64,000 bases of DNA from Fontisphaera persica (lineage in GTDB: Bacteria; Verrucomicrobiota; Verrucomicrobiia; Limisphaerales; Fontisphaeraceae): NCBI RefSeq assembly GCF_024832785.1, contig NZ_CP116615.1:3844001-3908000 (forward strand). The letters are read 5' to 3'. The first letter of the stretch is position 1, and every line of letters starts with the position of its first letter. The notes beneath the pieces are model-generated. The model was not told the origin of the DNA. It did not search any database and saw only the letters and a program-made list of their open reading frames with translations. Position numbers and translations under genes: made by a program. This document shows positions 47,234 to 56,196 of this stretch, piece after piece.

Positions 47234-48838
47234 ATGGCTGTCTCGATTCGACTGGCGGAAGCTCAGGATGCGGCCAAATGGGTGGACCTGCTCAGGGCCA
47301 CCCTGGGCGATGAATATCCGGCCAAGGAAGCCTACAACCCCGCGAGTGTGGCGGCGCAACTGGATGCGCAGTCCGGCAATGAAACATGGGTGGCGGAGGA
47401 GGGCGACCAGATTCTGGCCAGCGCCACCGTGTTGCGGCCCATTGAAGGGAATGTCAATCCGGTGGCCAATCTGGGGCGCAACCTGGCCCGGCCGGAAGCC
47501 TACAGCAACGGCGCCGCGGAATTGCTGGTCAGGAGCCTTACGCAATTGCTGGACCAGCGCGGCCAGATGATTGTGGTGCGCATCCCCGCCAACGACAACC
47601 CCCAGCAAATCATTTACGAGCAGAATGGTTACGCCTGCGTGGGGTATCAGCCGTTGAAGCACATTTTGCGCACACGGCAGGGGGTGTTGTTCTACGTGCA
47701 TTCGGCCAACCCCGTCCTCGCCTCGCGCCAGCCCATTTCCGAATCGCTGCCCCAGGTGAGTGATTTGGCGGCGCTGGTCTTCGAGAATCTGAACATCCCC
47801 AATCCGTTGACCGTGCGGGATGGAGCCACCGGGTATCCGCTCCAGACGGACATACAAATCCACGACGCCACGTTGGACGATTTTGAGCTGTGGAAAACGC
47901 AGGCGCGCGCCGCCAACCCGTTGCTGGAAGTTTCCAGCGGCGGCAATCGCGGGGCGGGTTTCTTGCGGCTGAACGCCGAGGCGCCGTGCCGGGCCATCTT
48001 GGGCCAGCGCGGCTCGCAAATCGTGGGCGGCGTGGCCTTCTTCAACGATGATCAGGATCGCTGCGTGCGCATCATGGACAGCTTTGCCACGGATGACTTG
48101 TCCACGGGCGCCCTTTTTAATCACGTGGTCCGTCTGGCCCAGGAGCAGCTCAGCGCCGCCTATGTGGAGGTGGACATCCTGGCCAACTGCCCCAAGCTCC
48201 TCAAAAGCACCGAGCAGCTCGGGTTTGTGCCCATCGCTTATTTGCCGGGCTTCTGTGTCCTCAACGGCCGCCCCTCGGACGTGGTCAAGCTCATCAAGCT
48301 CAACATGATGTACACCACGGAAACCGCCGCGCTGACGGCGCAGGCGGCCCGCATGGTAAAGGTGGTGGACACCAATTTCCAGGACCAGAAAATCGGCGTG
48401 GCCATCATCAACCTGCTGCGCACGCTGCCCATCTTCAGCGGCCTGGGAGATGGGGAGCTGCGGAAAATTGCCCGCCTGTTCACCCAGAAACTCTATCGCC
48501 CCGGCGAGCGCGTGTTCAACAAGGGCGACGCGGGCAGCGAGGCCTACATCGTCATGCGCGGGCAGATTGACATTTGCCTGAACGAAGAATCCCGCCCCAT
48601 CGCCACCGTCAACAGCGGCCAGGTCTTTGGCGAACTGGCCTTCCTGGACGGCTCGCCGCGCACCGCCATGGCGGTGGCCTCGCAGGCCAGCATTTTGCTG
48701 GTGGTGCAGCGCAACGCCTTCAATGAGCTGGTCCAGCGCGAGCCGCACCTGGGCATGGTGGTGATTCGCAACATCGCCATTGACCTTTCCAACAAGCTGC
48801 GCCGCGCCAACACCGCGCTCTCGCCGGTGAAAAAGTAA
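47234..48838 (+). CDS. GNAT-GNAT-cyclic nucleotide-binding domain fusion protein
   Basis: 534 residues. Residues 1-155 and about 195-355 each look like GCN5-type acetyltransferase folds: SIRLAEAQDAAKWVDLL and the end GYACVGYQPLKH in the first; IQIHDATLDDFELWK, STGALFNHVVRLAQEQ and LGFVPIAYLPGF in the second. Residues about 396-525 are a cNMP-binding domain: LRTLPIFSGLGDGELRKIA, RPGERVFNKGDAGSEAYIV, and the phosphate-binding cassette FGELAFLDGSPRTAMAVA with the conserved E and R. No helix-turn-helix follows, so it is not a CRP-type regulator. It is probably an acetyltransferase or sensor controlled by a cyclic nucleotide. The ATG at 47234 has AGCGGAG upstream. Confidence 0.8.
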   Translation: MAVSIRLAEAQDAAKWVDLLRATLGDEYPAKEAYNPASVAAQLDAQSGNETWVAEEGDQILASATVLRPIEGNVNPVANLGRNLARPEAYSNGAAELLVRSLTQLLDQRGQMIVVRIPANDNPQQIIYEQNGYACVGYQPLKHILRTRQGVLFYVHSANPVLASRQPISESLPQVSDLAALVFENLNIPNPLTVRDGATGYPLQTDIQIHDATLDDFELWKTQARAANPLLEVSSGGNRGAGFLRLNAEAPCRAILGQRGSQIVGGVAFFNDDQDRCVRIMDSFATDDLSTGALFNHVVRLAQEQLSAAYVEVDILANCPKLLKSTEQLGFVPIAYLPGFCVLNGRPSDVVKLIKLNMMYTTETAALTAQAARMVKVVDTNFQDQKIGVAIINLLRTLPIFSGLGDGELRKIARLFTQKLYRPGERVFNKGDAGSEAYIVMRGQIDICLNEESRPIATVNSGQVFGELAFLDGSPRTAMAVASQASILLVVQRNAFNELVQREPHLGMVVIRNIAIDLSNKLRRANTALSPVKK

Positions 48839-48992
48839 ACCCTGCTTTCCCTCCCGCTCCCCGCCGAGGGGCCGGCGCACTGGGCCTGTTCTTGAGACGT
48901 CGCCCACCTTTCTGACGGCCTGTGGATAGCTTCGGTTAATTAAAGTAGATATACTAATATAACGCTTTAGATATAACAATACATTAGAACAC

Positions 48993-49006
48993 TTGATTTA
49001 TATCAA
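48993..49006. promoter_or_regulatory. FNR/CRP-family binding site upstream of hcp
   Basis: TTGATTTATATCAA is a perfect match to the FNR/DNR consensus TTGAT-N4-ATCAA. Its centre is 41.5 bases before the start of transcription predicted from the -10 box at 49029, the position of a class II activator. An AT-rich stretch (48935-48990) precedes it. Confidence 0.8.
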
Positions 49007-49028
49007 GGCCCCTGCTTCCCACCGGTCC

Positions 49029-49034
49029 TATGCT
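49029..49034 (+). promoter_or_regulatory. -10 box of the hcp promoter
   Basis: TATGCT. Predicted start near 49041, leaving a leader of about 77 bases before the hcp ATG. No good -35 box is present, as expected for an activator-dependent promoter. Confidence 0.55.
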
Positions 49035-49117
49035 TCACCCGTAATTGCGCAAGACCATGACGGCCGGGAGCCGGTGGCGCGCCAGCACAGCAACAGCAGT
49101 TAAACCGAACTCGAATT

Positions 49118-50761
49118 ATGTTTTGTTATCAATGTGAGCAAACTTCCCGCGGAGTGGCCTGTCAGGACTTTGGCGTGTGCGGCAAGGATGAACATTCTGC
49201 CGCGTTGCAGGATTTGATTGTGCACGTGGTCAAGGGCATTGCGCAGTACGCGCATCGGGCGCGGCAACTGGGCGCGGCCGACCGCGCGGTGGATGTGTAT
49301 ATCGTGGAGGCGCTCTTTTCCACGGTCACCAATGTGAATTTCGACAGCGTGCGTCTGAACGCGGTGTTGGGCGAGGGGCTGAAAATTCGCGAGCGTGCGC
49401 GGCAGCTTTACGTGGAAGCCTGCCAGCGCCGGGGCCAGGCCGTGGCCCGCCTTAATGGCGCCACGCAATGGGTGCCGGCCCTGGATGCGGCGGGGCAAAT
49501 CCGCCAGGCGCAGGAAGTGGGCATTGAGGCCCGCCGCCAGCAACTGGGCGCGGATGTGGCAGGGCTGCAGGAGCTGCTGTTGTACGGCGTGAAAGGCACG
49601 GCGGCGTATGCGGACCACGCGCTAATCCTGGGCCAGGAGGACCCGGCTGTGTTTGCGTTTTTTGCCGAGGCGCTGGATTACCTGTGCGAGCCGCAGCCGG
49701 CGGTGCCGGAGCTGCTGCGCTTGTGCCTGAAGTGCGGCGAGGTGAATCTGCGCGTGATGGAATTGCTGGACGCCGCGAACACCGGCGCGTATGGGCATCC
49801 GGTGCCCACGCCGGTGCGCATCACGCCGGTGAAAGGCAAATGCATACTGGTGAGCGGCCACGACCTGAAGGACCTGGAGGAGTTGCTCAAGCAGACCGAG
49901 GGCAAGGGCATTAACATTTACACCCACGGCGAAATGCTGCCGGCGCATGGCTACCCCGGGTTGAAAAAATACAAGCATCTGGTGGGCAACTTTGGCGGGG
50001 CCTGGCAGGACCAGGCGGTGGAGTTCCAGCAATTCCCCGGCGCCATTTTGATGACCACCAACTGCATCCAGCGCCCGGTGGAGAATTACCGGGACCGGCT
50101 GTTCACCTGCGGCCTGGTGGCGTGGCCCGGCGTGCGGCACATCCGCAATCGCGACTTTTCGCCGGTCATCGAGGCCGCCCTGGCTGCGCCGGGATTCACC
50201 AAGGACGAGCCGGAGAAGACCATCCTGGTGGGCTTTGGGCATCAGACGGTAATGTCCGTGGCCGACAAGGTGATTGCCGGGGTGAAGAGCGGCGCCATCA
50301 AGCGCTTTTTCCTGATTGGCGGCTGCGACGGCGCGCGCAGCGGGCGCGACTACTACACCGAGCTGGCGGAGAGGGTGCCGTCCGATTGCGTGATTCTGAC
50401 GCTGGCCTGCGGCAAGTACCGCTTCAACAAAATGGATTTCGGCGCGATTGACGGCATCCCGCGCCTGCTGGACATGGGGCAGTGCAATGATGCGTATTCG
50501 GCCATCAAGGTGGCGCAGGCGCTGGCCGGCGCGTTCAACTGCGGTGTGAATGATCTGCCGCTCTCGCTGGTGCTCTCGTGGTACGAGCAAAAAGCGGTGG
50601 CGATTCTGCTGACCCTTTTGCATCTGGGCATCAAGAACATTCGCCTGGGCCCCACGCTGCCGGCGTTTGTCAGTCCTGCCGTGCTGCAGGTACTGGTGGA
50701 GCAATTCCAGCTTCACCCCATCACCCGTCCCGCCGACGACCTCAAAGCAATCATGGCTTGA
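49118..50761 (+). CDS. hcp: Hybrid cluster protein (hydroxylamine / NO-stress reductase)
   Basis: 547-residue cytoplasmic Fe-S protein that reduces hydroxylamine in vitro and protects against nitric oxide stress. The N-terminal cluster motif is C3-x2-C6-x8-C15-x5-C21, the class I/III spacing for a [4Fe-4S] cluster rather than the [2Fe-2S] of the E. coli type, and the length fits class I. Hybrid-cluster ligands are in VSGHDLKDLEELL, IYTHGEMLPAHGYP, TTNCIQRP, FTCGLV, GGCDGARSGRDYY and LACGKYRFN. In E. coli a reductase gene (hcr) follows; here none does. The promoter carries an FNR-type box, so anaerobic or NO-responsive expression is likely. A strong terminator follows. Confidence 0.96.
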   Translation: MFCYQCEQTSRGVACQDFGVCGKDEHSAALQDLIVHVVKGIAQYAHRARQLGAADRAVDVYIVEALFSTVTNVNFDSVRLNAVLGEGLKIRERARQLYVEACQRRGQAVARLNGATQWVPALDAAGQIRQAQEVGIEARRQQLGADVAGLQELLLYGVKGTAAYADHALILGQEDPAVFAFFAEALDYLCEPQPAVPELLRLCLKCGEVNLRVMELLDAANTGAYGHPVPTPVRITPVKGKCILVSGHDLKDLEELLKQTEGKGINIYTHGEMLPAHGYPGLKKYKHLVGNFGGAWQDQAVEFQQFPGAILMTTNCIQRPVENYRDRLFTCGLVAWPGVRHIRNRDFSPVIEAALAAPGFTKDEPEKTILVGFGHQTVMSVADKVIAGVKSGAIKRFFLIGGCDGARSGRDYYTELAERVPSDCVILTLACGKYRFNKMDFGAIDGIPRLLDMGQCNDAYSAIKVAQALAGAFNCGVNDLPLSLVLSWYEQKAVAILLTLLHLGIKNIRLGPTLPAFVSPAVLQVLVEQFQLHPITRPADDLKAIMA

Positions 50762-50817
50762 GGGAAAGAGTCCTGGGGGAATGGCGGGCTCATGGGCCTG
50801 GCAGAGAAGCCAGGACG

Positions 50818-50850
50818 GAGGGACGTTAGAAAAGACGTCCCTCTCTTTTT
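50818..50850 (+). terminator. Rho-independent terminator of hcp
   Basis: Perfect 9-bp stem GAGGGACGT (50818-50826) with ACGTCCCTC (50835-50843), 8-base loop, then TCTTTTT. Confidence 0.93.
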
Positions 50851-50939
50851 GCCACGTTGTGGCGGTCTTTGAAGGGGCGAGGCGGGGAGGCGCATTTTGG
50901 ACTGTTGAGCGGGGGCGAAGCGGGCTAAGATGCGGGGGT

Positions 50940-51485
50940 ATGCGAATTGAGCAAATGCATGTGGGGATGCGGGTGCGGCATCCGCATTATGGGACGGGTG
51001 AGGTGAAGGCGCTGGAGCCGAAGCTGGCGACGGTGGTGTTTCCGCAGGGCGAACAAAAGCTTTCACCGGAGTTGAGCGGGCTGGAGCCGGCGGAGCCGCT
51101 GGCGGAGGTGAGCGGCTTGACGCGGCCGCTGGCGGCGGTGATTCGCGAGACGGTGCAGGCGCTGGCGGAGGAGCTGGGGCTGGAGCGGGAGGAGGGCCTG
51201 GTGGAGGCGCTGGGGGCGCGCTGGCACGGGGGCCGGCTGGTGTTGCATCCGGCGGATCCGTCCCTGCAAACCAAGGAGGTGCCGCTGGAGGTGTTTTTCC
51301 ACAAGATTGTGATGATGCGGAACAACCTGCGCACGCTGGAGCAGAAAATCAACGCGCACGAGAAGTTGACGGACGGCGAGAAGGTGGAATTGCAGCAGTA
51401 CATCACGCGGTGTTACGGCTCGATGACCACTTTCAATTTATTGTTCAAGCACAAGCAGGACCAGTTCAGCGGAAGCAGCAGTTGA
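50940..51485 (+). CDS. Hypothetical protein with Tudor-like N-terminus
   Basis: 181 residues from ATG 50940. The first 45 residues (VGMRVRHPHYGTGEVKAL, TVVFPQGEQKL) resemble the small beta-barrel 'V-x-H-P-x-x-G-x-G-x-V' module found at the ends of UvrD/PcrA helicases and CarD-like proteins. The middle is Leu/Glu-rich and helical. The C-terminal 70 residues (VPLEVFFHKIVMMRNNLRTLEQKINAH) form a probable coiled coil. No family name is recognised; a nucleic-acid- or polymerase-associated role is only a guess. It lies 37 bases before the DUF2270 gene, in the same direction. Confidence 0.75.
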   Translation: MRIEQMHVGMRVRHPHYGTGEVKALEPKLATVVFPQGEQKLSPELSGLEPAEPLAEVSGLTRPLAAVIRETVQALAEELGLEREEGLVEALGARWHGGRLVLHPADPSLQTKEVPLEVFFHKIVMMRNNLRTLEQKINAHEKLTDGEKVELQQYITRCYGSMTTFNLLFKHKQDQFSGSSS

Positions 51486-51522
51486 ACGGGAGGCGCCGCC
51501 GGCGGGCGCCGGAGGTGGAGGC

Positions 51523-52221
51523 ATGAGCGAGCCACAACCGGAAAGGACACCGCGCGATTTGTTGCGTGACCCGTGTTACGTCAACGCCATGGCGCACTTC
51601 TACCGTGGCGAAATTGGGCGCATCATGGTGTGGCGGCAGCGGCTGGACACGACGACCACCTGGGCGATTACCTCCACCGGCACCATTTTCACCGTGGCCT
51701 TCAGTGTGCCGGATGTGCCGCATCTGATTTTCTTTTTCAACCTGGCGATTGTGTGGGTGATGCTCTGGATTGAAGCGCGGCGGTACCGGTTTTACGATGC
51801 GTTTCAGGCCCGCGTGCGGATGTTGGAGGCGCATTTTCTCTCCCCCATGGTGGCGCAGAATCCGGAGCGGCTGGAGGGGGACTGGCGCAAGCTGGTGGCG
51901 GAGGATTTGTTGATACCCAGCTTCAAAATTTCGCAGGTGGAGGCGATGGCGCACCGGCTGCGGCGGAATTACGCGTTTATTTTCATGATCATTCTGATGG
52001 CGTGGCTGGCCAAGATTTTCATGCACACGCCTTACCCAGTTGATTCGGCGGCGATGTTGTATCAGGCGCTGGCGGTGGGCCAGATCCCGAGCTGGCTGGT
52101 GGCGGGGGTGATGGTGGGGACGTTTTTAAGCGTGGTGGTGTTTGCGTTTTACGTGGCGCGGCACATGCCGCCGGAAATCACCGAGTTTGGCGTGCAACGG
52201 GGGCGGCGCTGGCAGTTGTGA
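51523..52221 (+). CDS. DUF2270-like membrane protein
   Basis: 232 residues. AMAHFYRGEIGRIMVWRQRLDTTTTWAIT at about 22-50 is the signature of the DUF2270 family of predicted integral membrane proteins. Two membrane segments at about 45-85 and two at about 148-215 flank a cytoplasmic loop with WIEARRYRFYDAFQARVRMLE and NPERLEGDWRKLV. Function is unknown. Probably co-transcribed with the hypothetical gene upstream. Confidence 0.8.
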   Translation: MSEPQPERTPRDLLRDPCYVNAMAHFYRGEIGRIMVWRQRLDTTTTWAITSTGTIFTVAFSVPDVPHLIFFFNLAIVWVMLWIEARRYRFYDAFQARVRMLEAHFLSPMVAQNPERLEGDWRKLVAEDLLIPSFKISQVEAMAHRLRRNYAFIFMIILMAWLAKIFMHTPYPVDSAAMLYQALAVGQIPSWLVAGVMVGTFLSVVVFAFYVARHMPPEITEFGVQRGRRWQL

Positions 52222-52364
52222 AGCGCAGGCGGGCCATGCGGCGAAGCGAGGTCCTTCCTCGGCGGCCGGCCTGCTGGGATTTTTCCTTCCCCGTCTGGCA
52301 AATGGAGCGAAGGGGAAACGGGGCCTCGACAGGACGCCAGCCACGCCGGCACCGAAGCGGGCAA

Positions 52365-52988
52365 TCATTCAACTTCTTCGCCCAGCTCGACGTTCCAGTA
52401 GGCCAGGTCAATGAAATGTTTCCAACTGTCGTGCACCACGGCGCCGAAGCTGATTTGCACGAAGGGCCGCCACTTGGGCCGCTTGGGTTTGCGGATGAGG
52501 CGCATGCCGGCTTCCTGGGGAGTGCGGTTGGCCTTGCGGGTATTGCACTCGATGCAGGAGCAGACGATGTTTTCCCAGGTGGTGGGGCCGCCGCGGTCGC
52601 GGGGGATGACGTGGTCGAGGTTCAGGTCCTTGCGGTCAAACACGCGCCCGCAATACTGGCAGGTGTTTTTGTCGCGCTCGAAAATGTTGTGGCGGGTGAA
52701 CTTGACCTCTTTGCGGGGCAGGCGGTCAAAGGCCAGCAGGAGAATGACGCGCGGGATGCGGATGCGGAAAGAGACGGTGGCGATGCTTTCCGGATGCGGC
52801 GCCTGCTGGGAGAAATCCTTCCAGTCGTTGAAGCTGAAGGTTTGGAAATTGCCCTCTTCGGTGGCAAACACCACTTGGGCGTGGCCCTCAAAGACAAGCG
52901 TCAGCGCCCGGCGCACTGAGCAGACATTGACGGCCTGCCAGAGCCGATTCAACACCAGCACATGCTGGGTCAGGAACGACGCACTCAT
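52365..52988 (-). CDS. HNH endonuclease
   Basis: 207 residues from ATG 52988. The N-terminal 70 residues (VLVLNRLWQAVNVCSVRRALTLV) are typical of a conserved free-standing HNH family in Cyanobacteria and other phyla. The HNH motif follows: NTCQYCGRVF, LNLDHVIPRDRGGPTTWENIV and CIECNTRKANRTP, so two Cys-x2-Cys zinc knuckles surround the catalytic D-H. The C-terminal 40 residues are aromatic. There is no intein, intron or phage context nearby, so a housekeeping or repair role is more likely than a mobile element. Confidence 0.9.
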   Translation of the reverse strand: MSASFLTQHVLVLNRLWQAVNVCSVRRALTLVFEGHAQVVFATEEGNFQTFSFNDWKDFSQQAPHPESIATVSFRIRIPRVILLLAFDRLPRKEVKFTRHNIFERDKNTCQYCGRVFDRKDLNLDHVIPRDRGGPTTWENIVCSCIECNTRKANRTPQEAGMRLIRKPKRPKWRPFVQISFGAVVHDSWKHFIDLAYWNVELGEEVE

Positions 52989-53101
52989 AACCGCAAGCCA
53001 GTTGCGCCGGAAACTATCACAGGAGCTAATGTCCTGTCAACGGAGTGGGCGTGAGCATGGCCGAAAGACAACGGCCATTTCGCCCGGTCGTGGTGATGAC
53101 G

Positions 53102-55975
53102 CTACTGGGAATCAGGCCGGGGTTGGAGCACCTGGCGCACGGTGAGGGCCAGTTGGCGGGGGGTGAAGGGTTTGGAGAGGAAGGTTTTGTCCTTGAAGTA
53201 ATCGGGTTTGGCGGCGGGGGTTTCGCCGGGGAAGCCGCTCATGAAAATGACTTTGAGGGAGGGTTGCATGGCCTGCAGTTGCTCGGCCAGCCGGTCGCCG
53301 CGGAAGTTGTCGGGGAGGAGGATGTCGGTGAGCAGCAGGTGAATGGGGTGGGGGTGCTGCTTGAAGATTTGCAGGGCTTCGGCGGCGTGGGCGGCGCTCA
53401 GCACCTGGTAGCCCAGGCGGCGCAGGCTTTTGGCAGTGAGGTCGCGCACGAGGTTTTCATCTTCCACCAGCAGGATGGTTTCGCCGCCGCCGTGAGCGGG
53501 GATTTCTCTGGCGGTGGCGGGCAGCGCGGCGGAGGAGCGCGAAACGGGAAAATAGAGGCGGAAAGTGGTGCCCTGCCCCGGCTGGCTTTCCACCTGGAGG
53601 CCGCCGCAGAGGTCGCGGAGGATGGTGCTGACGACGGTGAGGCCGATGCCGGTGCCTTTGCCCGGCGGTTTGGTGGTGAAGAAGGGGTCAAAAATCCGGC
53701 TGAGGATTTCCGGGGTCATGCCGCAGCCGGTGTCCTGAAAGGTGAGCGCAACGAAGGGGCCTTCTTTGGGCAAGGTGGAGGCGAGGGTGAGCGGGCCGGG
53801 GGTTTCCACCAGGGCCGTCTCCATGAGCAGGGTGCCGCCTTTGGGCATGGCATCGCGGGCGTTGACCGCCAGGTTCATGATGATTTGTTCCAAACGGTTG
53901 CGGTCGCCGCGCATCCGCAGGGGTTCCTTGGCGAGCTGGGTGACGAGGGTGACCTCCGCGCCGATGAGGCGCTTCAAAGTATTTTCAAACGTCTTGACCA
54001 CTTCATTGAGGTCGAGCTCTTCCCAGCGCACGGGGTCGCGGCGCGCGAAGCTGAGCAGTTGGCCGGTCAACTTGGCGCCTTTTTCGGCGGAGGCGAGGAT
54101 ATCCCGCACATCCTCCCGCGCGGAGTCGGGGAGGGCGGGGTGTTCATCGAGCATGTTGGCACAGAGTTGGATGGTGGTGAGGAGGTTGTTGAAGTCGTGG
54201 GCCACGCCGCTGGCCACCTGGCCCATGATGTCGAGCTTTTGCGCCTGGCGCAGCTCCTCCTCCATGGCTTTGCGCTGGGTGAGGTCCTCGAACACCCCCA
54301 CCACCTTGATTAATTGGCCGCGGGGGTTGGTGAGGGGGGAGAGGGTGAAATCGGCGCTGAACAGTTCGCCGCCCGCCCGGCGCGCCTGCAACTCGCCACG
54401 CCAGGTTTGGCCGGCCAGCAGCAACGCCATGATGCTGTCATAGCTTTCGGCCTGGGTTTGCGGCGAGGGCTGAAAGAAGTCCTCCCAACTTTTGCCGGGA
54501 ACAGACTCGCGCGCCAGGCGCAAGTTCGCGGCAAAGGCGGGGTTGACCCACTCGATGAAGCCGGCGGCATCAGCGAGGAAAACGCAGGCGGCGCTGGCTT
54601 CCAGCGCGCTGATGAGCAGGCGTTCTCGTTCCAGGGATTCGTGCTGCTCGGTGATGTCGAGGCAGAAGCCGATATATCCCTGGTGCTGGCCCTGGCGGTC
54701 CCCGATGGGCACGGCTTCCTCCTGCAGCCAGCGGTATTGTCCATCATGGCGTTGGAGGCGGTAAGTGGCCTGCCAGGGGCGCTGCTGGCGGAAGGCTTCC
54801 TCCAGGGCGTGCTGGTAGTCCAGCCAATCTTCAGGATGCACTCCGGCGTGCCAGCGCCGGCCCTGCTCTTCGGCCAGCGGGCGGCCGCGGAAGGCCAGCC
54901 AGCGTTGATTGAAGTAATCGAAATTACCCTGGGCGTCGCAGCGCCAGATGAGGGCGGGGGCGGATTCCACGAGCGTGCGGTAGCGGGTTTCGCTTTCGAT
55001 GAGGGCGTTGCGGGCTTCGCGTTCCCGGGTTTGATCACGAAAGACCAGCACCACGCCGCAACAGCGGTTGCGGTTGTCCATAATTGGCGCTGCGCTATCG
55101 GCGATGGGATGCTCCCGCCCTTGCCGGCTGCGGAGGACGGTGTGATTGGCCAGGCCCACTACGCGACCTTCCTTGAGGACGCGATGAACGGGATTTTCGA
55201 CGGACTTGCCGGTTTGCTCATTGAAGATGGGAAAAATTTCCTGAATGGGGCGTCCGGTTGCTTCGTCGGCGGGCCAGCCGGTCAATTGTTCGGCGGTGGG
55301 ATTCATGGTGACGATGCGGCCTTGCAAATCGGTGGCGATGACCCCATCGGCAATGGAGCGCAGGGTGATGTCGAGGCGTTGATTGGTGTGCTGCAGGGCG
55401 GAGATCATCCGGCTGAGGCGGGCGTTATCGGCCAGCACTTTGCCCGCCAGGACGGTGACCAGGGGATAAACCAGCAGAATGGGCAGGGCCATTCTCTTCA
55501 GGGTGGCCCACCGCACTTCCGCCGGCAAGGCGGAGGACATGGCCAGCATGGCCACATGTACGAGCAGGCCAAACCAGAGCAACTCAAGCGTACTGGGAGG
55601 TTCCGGGCGTTTGTGCCACCGGTGATGGAAAAACAAGCCCACGGCGGCCGAACTGAAGATGGTGAGCACGCCCATGTACACTCCCGGACCGCCCAGACCG
55701 GCGCGGTAGAGGACGGGGGCAATCATGGCCGCCAGCGCTGCGCGCGGGCCGAAGAACAAGGCGCAGAGGCTTAGCATCATGCTGCGGCCGTCGAAAATAA
55801 GGCCCGGCGCAATGACCATGGGGCGAATCATGCCAATGACAGCGGCCGCGCCAAACAGGCAGCCCTGGATGATGGCGCCCGAGGTCTCGCGGGGGTCGAA
55901 TCGGCGCCAGAAGAAGGTCGAAACCACCGTGAGAGCCACGAGCAGGCACAAATTCAGCAGTAAATCCACCGCCAT
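53102..55975 (-). CDS. Hybrid sensor histidine kinase with LytS-type membrane sensor
   Basis: 957 residues. Six or so membrane segments in the first 190 residues with RPMVIAPGLIFDGRSMMLSLCALFFGPRAALAA form a 5TMR-LYT sensor. Three PAS domains follow at about 205-315, 325-445 and 455-570. The HisKA helix has the phosphorylated histidine in GVAHDFNNLL; the ATPase domain has the N box (NLAVNARDAM), D-T-G-C-G-M and G-K-G-T-G-I-G-L. A receiver domain closes the protein (VEDENLVRD, TDILLPD, FLSKPFTPRQL). Signals could be cell-wall fragments or pyruvate, known inputs of this sensor type. No response-regulator gene with an output domain is adjacent. Confidence 0.92.
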   Translation of the reverse strand: MAVDLLLNLCLLVALTVVSTFFWRRFDPRETSGAIIQGCLFGAAAVIGMIRPMVIAPGLIFDGRSMMLSLCALFFGPRAALAAMIAPVLYRAGLGGPGVYMGVLTIFSSAAVGLFFHHRWHKRPEPPSTLELLWFGLLVHVAMLAMSSALPAEVRWATLKRMALPILLVYPLVTVLAGKVLADNARLSRMISALQHTNQRLDITLRSIADGVIATDLQGRIVTMNPTAEQLTGWPADEATGRPIQEIFPIFNEQTGKSVENPVHRVLKEGRVVGLANHTVLRSRQGREHPIADSAAPIMDNRNRCCGVVLVFRDQTREREARNALIESETRYRTLVESAPALIWRCDAQGNFDYFNQRWLAFRGRPLAEEQGRRWHAGVHPEDWLDYQHALEEAFRQQRPWQATYRLQRHDGQYRWLQEEAVPIGDRQGQHQGYIGFCLDITEQHESLERERLLISALEASAACVFLADAAGFIEWVNPAFAANLRLARESVPGKSWEDFFQPSPQTQAESYDSIMALLLAGQTWRGELQARRAGGELFSADFTLSPLTNPRGQLIKVVGVFEDLTQRKAMEEELRQAQKLDIMGQVASGVAHDFNNLLTTIQLCANMLDEHPALPDSAREDVRDILASAEKGAKLTGQLLSFARRDPVRWEELDLNEVVKTFENTLKRLIGAEVTLVTQLAKEPLRMRGDRNRLEQIIMNLAVNARDAMPKGGTLLMETALVETPGPLTLASTLPKEGPFVALTFQDTGCGMTPEILSRIFDPFFTTKPPGKGTGIGLTVVSTILRDLCGGLQVESQPGQGTTFRLYFPVSRSSAALPATAREIPAHGGGETILLVEDENLVRDLTAKSLRRLGYQVLSAAHAAEALQIFKQHPHPIHLLLTDILLPDNFRGDRLAEQLQAMQPSLKVIFMSGFPGETPAAKPDYFKDKTFLSKPFTPRQLALTVRQVLQPRPDSQ

Positions 55976-56196
55976 ACTTCATCCTCCGGGGGCAAAGATA
56001 TCGCCTTCCATGGCAAGACGTTGGGCGCTTCCTGGAAAAATCCCCACCTTTTGCAAATAAAGGCGGTTCACAAAAACTACGATAATTTAATGGCACACGC
56101 ATGCCAAAAAGTCCAGCCTGAACTGGTTTCCGGACGGGCGCGGCCGGGGCTGCGCGCAAGATTGACAAGCGCGGGCGGGTGGCATTGACTGGCTGC

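Noticed and set aside
47234-48838. cNMP-domain protein considered as the FNR-type regulator for hcp
   Set aside because: It has no helix-turn-helix after the cNMP domain and no cysteine set for an Fe-S sensor; it cannot bind the palindrome in the usual way.
52365-52988. HNH endonuclease considered as a homing or mobile-element nuclease
   Set aside because: No intron, intein, phage or transposase features around it; the N-terminal extension fits a conserved free-standing family.
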